This document shows, one piece after another, positions 5,843 to 8,534 of a stretch of 8,534 nucleotides of DNA. Every line of letters starts with the position of its first letter. The first letter of the stretch is position 1. This stretch comes from an uncultured Mailhella sp. Its GTDB lineage: Bacteria; Desulfobacterota; Desulfovibrionia; Desulfovibrionales; Desulfovibrionaceae. The notes below the pieces were generated by a model. That model made no database searches. It was given only the letters and a program-made list of their open reading frames with translations, and was not told where the DNA came from. The position numbers and the translations under genes are program-made. Location: NCBI GenBank assembly GCA_948482415.1, contig CAOMFZ010000092.1, positions 1 through 8,534 on the forward strand, in the 5' to 3' direction.

Positions 5843-8353
5843 ATGATACGGGAACTTTGCGAAGAAAAAGAAAATACGCCTTATGTGGTGCAGGGAAATA
5901 TAGCCTTTGCGAGCGGCTGTGTGCGCGCGGGCATTGACGCGGTTGAGGGTTATCCCGGAACGCCGAGCACGGAAGTTATCGACAAAGGGCTTTCCAAAGT
6001 GCAGGATAAAATCCATGTGGGCTGGGCAGTGAATGAAGCTGTGGCGGCGAGCATGGGTGTGGGTGTGAGCCTTGCGGGAAAAGACGCTGTTGTAACCATG
6101 AAAATTCCCGGCGTTTTTCAGGCTGGTGATGTGTTTACTTCTGCGTCAAGTTACAGCGTGGAACGCGGAGGGCTTGTTTTTTATATAGCCAGCGACTTTA
6201 CGCCGAATTCAACCCAACATCTTGTGGATCCTCGTTATCTTTATAAAAGTTGCTTTCTGCCGGTCTTTGAGCCGCGCAATCATCAGGAAATGCATGACGC
6301 GCCCAAAATTGCCGTGGAAATTTCCCGTGAATTTAAAACAGCTGCGGTGGTGCATGCAAGCGGACTTCTTTGCCACAGTGAGGGGCTTATCCGCCTTATG
6401 CCGGAGCAAAAACGCCCTGAAGCAAAAGTGGGCGATTTTAAGGCAATGAATTCTCTTCCCGGCAATGCCCGCAAGTCCTATGACCGCATTATGGACGAGC
6501 GCATGCCTAAATTGCAGGCTTATGTTGATGCCAGTCCGCTGAATAAGGAATACAAAGGCGCGGGCAAAAAGGGCGTTATTACATACGGTTCCGGGGCTTT
6601 GTATATGGAAGAGTACAGGGCTGTTGTGGACAGTGAAATTGATGTGCTTTCTCTGGCGTTCACCAATCCTCTGCCCATGGAAAAAATTAAATCTTTTGTA
6701 CAGCGTATCCGTGCAAACGGCGGGGACGTCTATGTGCTTGAGGACGGTTACAGATTTTTGGAAGAAAGCTGTCTTATGGCGGGCTTGAAAGTCATTGGCA
6801 AATCTCCTTATACCAAGATGACAGAATGGAATTTTGCCGCCATTGCGGAATTTTTAGGGGGCAAATGCGAAAAGGTGCAGGCAGAGAGCATGCCTGTGCC
6901 CCGTCCTCCTATGATTTGTGCGGGCTGTCCCTATCGTCTTATTGGCATTCTGCTGAACCGCCTGCGCAAACAAGATAAGATTGACGCGATTTTTGGGGAT
7001 ATTGGCTGTAATACTTTGCTGTATTTTATGAATGCTTCCGATACATGCCTTGCCATGGGTGCCAGCGAAAGCATGCGTGCGGGCTATGTGGCGGTAAAGC
7101 CTGAAAAGCAGGGCAGAGTGGTCAGCCTTTTGGGAGACGGCACGGAATGTCATACAGGGCTTGACGCCACCCGCAACAGCTTGTTCCACCACATCGGCGG
7201 TTTGAAAATTATTCTTGATAATGAATGGATTGGCATGACAGGCGGACAGCCGAGTCCAACCTCTCCTGTCAATTTAGGCGGACAGGCTTCACCGTTCAAT
7301 CTTGTGGGTGCGTTGGAAGCAGAGGGCGCTGAATGTATCATTGCTGATGCTTATAACTATAAGGAATTGCAGCTAAAACTGAAAGAAGCTTTGGAAAAGG
7401 CAAATCAAGGCGACAAACTGACGGTTTTGATTATCAAAGGAACGTGCATACGCAAAGTGCCTGTGGCAGAGAAGAAAGCCCGTCCGGAACTTGATCCTGC
7501 CAAATGCATTTCCTGTGGCTCCTGTCTTGTTTGCCCGGGTATCAGTTTTGACAGCAAGAAAAAACCGCAGTGGAATAATTTGTGTACTTCCTGTGCAAGC
7601 GGCAGTGCTGTGTGCATGCAGATGTGTCCAAAGGGTGCAATCAGTCAGGCAGACAAAGAAACTGCCGTCAGCTGTCAGGGGAAGAAAGGCTCCCCAAGTG
7701 AATGCAGTTTGACAGCGCCGCAGGAAATTACATGTCCTGAAATGCAAAAGAAAAATCGTCCTGCGCGTCTTAGCCTTGCTATCCGCGGCGTGGGCGGACA
7801 AGGCAATTTATTCTTTGGCAAGGTGCTGGCGCAGCTGGCGTTTTTGGCAGGTTACGGCGATGAAAATATTGTCAAGGGTGAAACCCACGGCATGGCGCAA
7901 ATGGGCGGGCCTGTTATCAGTACCTTTGCCTGCGGTCATGCCTATAGTCCGGAACTTGCGCCATTTTCTGCGGATTGCCTTATTGCCATGGAAAAAAGCG
8001 AAGTTTTGCGTCCTGATTTTCTGACCATGCTGAAAAAAGGCGGCACCATAATTTTAGCGGAAACAAAAGTGCTTCCGCAGGGGCAGAGCATGGACAAGTA
8101 TCCTGCTGATGATGCCATTGAAAAGGCGTTGCACGGATTTCATGTTATTCATGTTGATGTGCTGGCAAAGGCGCTCAGTCTTGGAGACAGGCAAGGCAAG
8201 TGCGCGAACGTGGTTATGCTTGGTATACTCAGCAAAACCGCACCGTTTAGTGAAATCCCCGAAAATGTATGGCTCAGGGCGCTGAAAGGATTAAGTCCGA
8301 AGCCGGAAGCATGGGAAATCAACTATAAGGCATTTATGCTTGGCAGAGCCTGA
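5843..8353 (+). CDS. Fused IorA-IorB 2-oxoacid:ferredoxin oxidoreductase (indolepyruvate type)
   Basis: This 836-aa single chain joins IorA and IorB, usually separate subunits. Indolepyruvate oxidoreductases convert aryl pyruvates plus CoA to acyl-CoA, CO2 and reduced ferredoxin. Order: pyrimidine-binding domain with GYPGTPSTE (36-44) and N64-E65, whose Glu probably activates thiamine diphosphate; a middle domain (about 240-340); diphosphate-binding domain with CAGCP (359-363), GDG (431-433) and DN (459-460); a ferredoxin-like domain (555-600); and a gamma-type domain with GVGGQG (649-654) and GETHGMAQMGG (679-689). Cluster I ligands are probably C555/C558/C561/C564. Cluster II ligands are C581/C584/C591/C595, with five rather than the usual two residues between the second and third. 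The usual MKHVG reads MKIPG (86-90) and AQRGG reads AQMGG. These changes make the substrate uncertain; another 2-oxoacid is possible. C611, C621 and C631 lie in the linker. GGTGGG just before ATG 5843 is a modest ribosome binding site. No terminator separates it from either neighbour. Confidence 0.88.
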   Translation: MIRELCEEKENTPYVVQGNIAFASGCVRAGIDAVEGYPGTPSTEVIDKGLSKVQDKIHVGWAVNEAVAASMGVGVSLAGKDAVVTMKIPGVFQAGDVFTSASSYSVERGGLVFYIASDFTPNSTQHLVDPRYLYKSCFLPVFEPRNHQEMHDAPKIAVEISREFKTAAVVHASGLLCHSEGLIRLMPEQKRPEAKVGDFKAMNSLPGNARKSYDRIMDERMPKLQAYVDASPLNKEYKGAGKKGVITYGSGALYMEEYRAVVDSEIDVLSLAFTNPLPMEKIKSFVQRIRANGGDVYVLEDGYRFLEESCLMAGLKVIGKSPYTKMTEWNFAAIAEFLGGKCEKVQAESMPVPRPPMICAGCPYRLIGILLNRLRKQDKIDAIFGDIGCNTLLYFMNASDTCLAMGASESMRAGYVAVKPEKQGRVVSLLGDGTECHTGLDATRNSLFHHIGGLKIILDNEWIGMTGGQPSPTSPVNLGGQASPFNLVGALEAEGAECIIADAYNYKELQLKLKEALEKANQGDKLTVLIIKGTCIRKVPVAEKKARPELDPAKCISCGSCLVCPGISFDSKKKPQWNNLCTSCASGSAVCMQMCPKGAISQADKETAVSCQGKKGSPSECSLTAPQEITCPEMQKKNRPARLSLAIRGVGGQGNLFFGKVLAQLAFLAGYGDENIVKGETHGMAQMGGPVISTFACGHAYSPELAPFSADCLIAMEKSEVLRPDFLTMLKKGGTIILAETKVLPQGQSMDKYPADDAIEKALHGFHVIHVDVLAKALSLGDRQGKCANVVMLGILSKTAPFSEIPENVWLRALKGLSPKPEAWEINYKAFMLGRA

Positions 8354-8390
8354 TTGCTGATTTGATTTTGCCCGTAGAAAAAAGGAAAAT

Positions 8391-8534
8391 ATGCAGCAGA
8401 TACGCCTTGCAAATCAAGCCGATTGTGCCCAAATTGAAGCTATTGCCAATGATGCGTACTCTCTTTACCTCACGCGCATGGATAAAAAGCCTTTTCCCAT
8501 GCTTGACGACTACAAGGCTCATATTGCGGCAAAG
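8391..8534 (+). CDS. GNAT-family N-acetyltransferase, N-terminal part only
   Basis: Only the first 48 codons are in the window, and the frame is open to the edge. The N terminus IRLANQADCAQIEAIANDAY is the first strand and helix of a Gcn5-related acetyltransferase (IRxAxxxDxxxIxxxxxxAY). It continues with YLTRMDKKPFPMLDDYKAHI, which fits a subgroup with a YxxRxxxxPxPMxxDY segment. The acetyl-CoA loop lies beyond the window. AAGGA four bases before ATG 8391 is a good ribosome binding site. The gene starts 37 nt after the IorA-IorB stop with no terminator between, so it is probably the third gene of that operon. The acyl acceptor cannot be predicted. The family call rests on the N-terminal pattern alone. 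Confidence 0.75.
   Translation, partial: MQQIRLANQADCAQIEAIANDAYSLYLTRMDKKPFPMLDDYKAHIAAK

Noticed and set aside
7373..7801. 142-codon minus-strand open frame
   Set aside because: It is antisense to the ferredoxin-like and linker part of the IorA-IorB fusion. Its residues merely mirror that sequence.

Overview
The window looks like chromosomal housekeeping and metabolic DNA from an anaerobic, Gram-negative bacterium of the Desulfovibrionaceae (Desulfovibrio and relatives) with a rather low GC content, roughly mid-40s percent by eye. The basis is the close resemblance of the M16C peptidase and the fused indolepyruvate:ferredoxin-oxidoreductase-like protein to Desulfovibrio proteins as I remember them. 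No database search was possible, so the taxon is inference. No phage, transposase, CRISPR array, tRNA or rRNA is visible.

Layout. Positions 1-220 are non-coding and hold an imperfect palindromic element of about 112 bp. Positions 221-2200 hold a minus-strand gene set read from right to left: an MBL-fold hydrolase (glyoxalase II-like), a small flavoprotein with an iron-sulfur-type cysteine cluster, and a ComF-family phosphoribosyltransferase split by a +1 frameshift. The flavoprotein and comF overlap as ATGA. Positions 2201-2423 are a divergent control region. It has two back-to-back promoter candidates whose -35 boxes flank or overlap GCAA/TTGC dyads. Positions 2424-2807 encode a 127-aa protein I do not recognise, with its own promoter candidate and a clear intrinsic terminator (2856-2880), so it is probably mostly monocistronic.

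Positions 2900-8534 form a plus-strand gene set: a PreP-like M16C zinc peptidase (967 aa), a single-chain IorA-IorB oxidoreductase (836 aa), and the start of a GNAT acetyltransferase that runs off the window. The gaps are only 39 and 37 nt and contain no terminator. This suggests co-expression of peptide degradation with ferredoxin-linked oxidation of 2-oxoacids derived from amino acids, which would yield acyl-CoA. That functional link is inference.

I found no convincing wholly new system. The most unusual points are the frameshift in comF, the terminator placed just before the peptidase's ribosome binding site, the altered motifs in the IorA-IorB fusion, and the palindrome-rich divergent promoter region.
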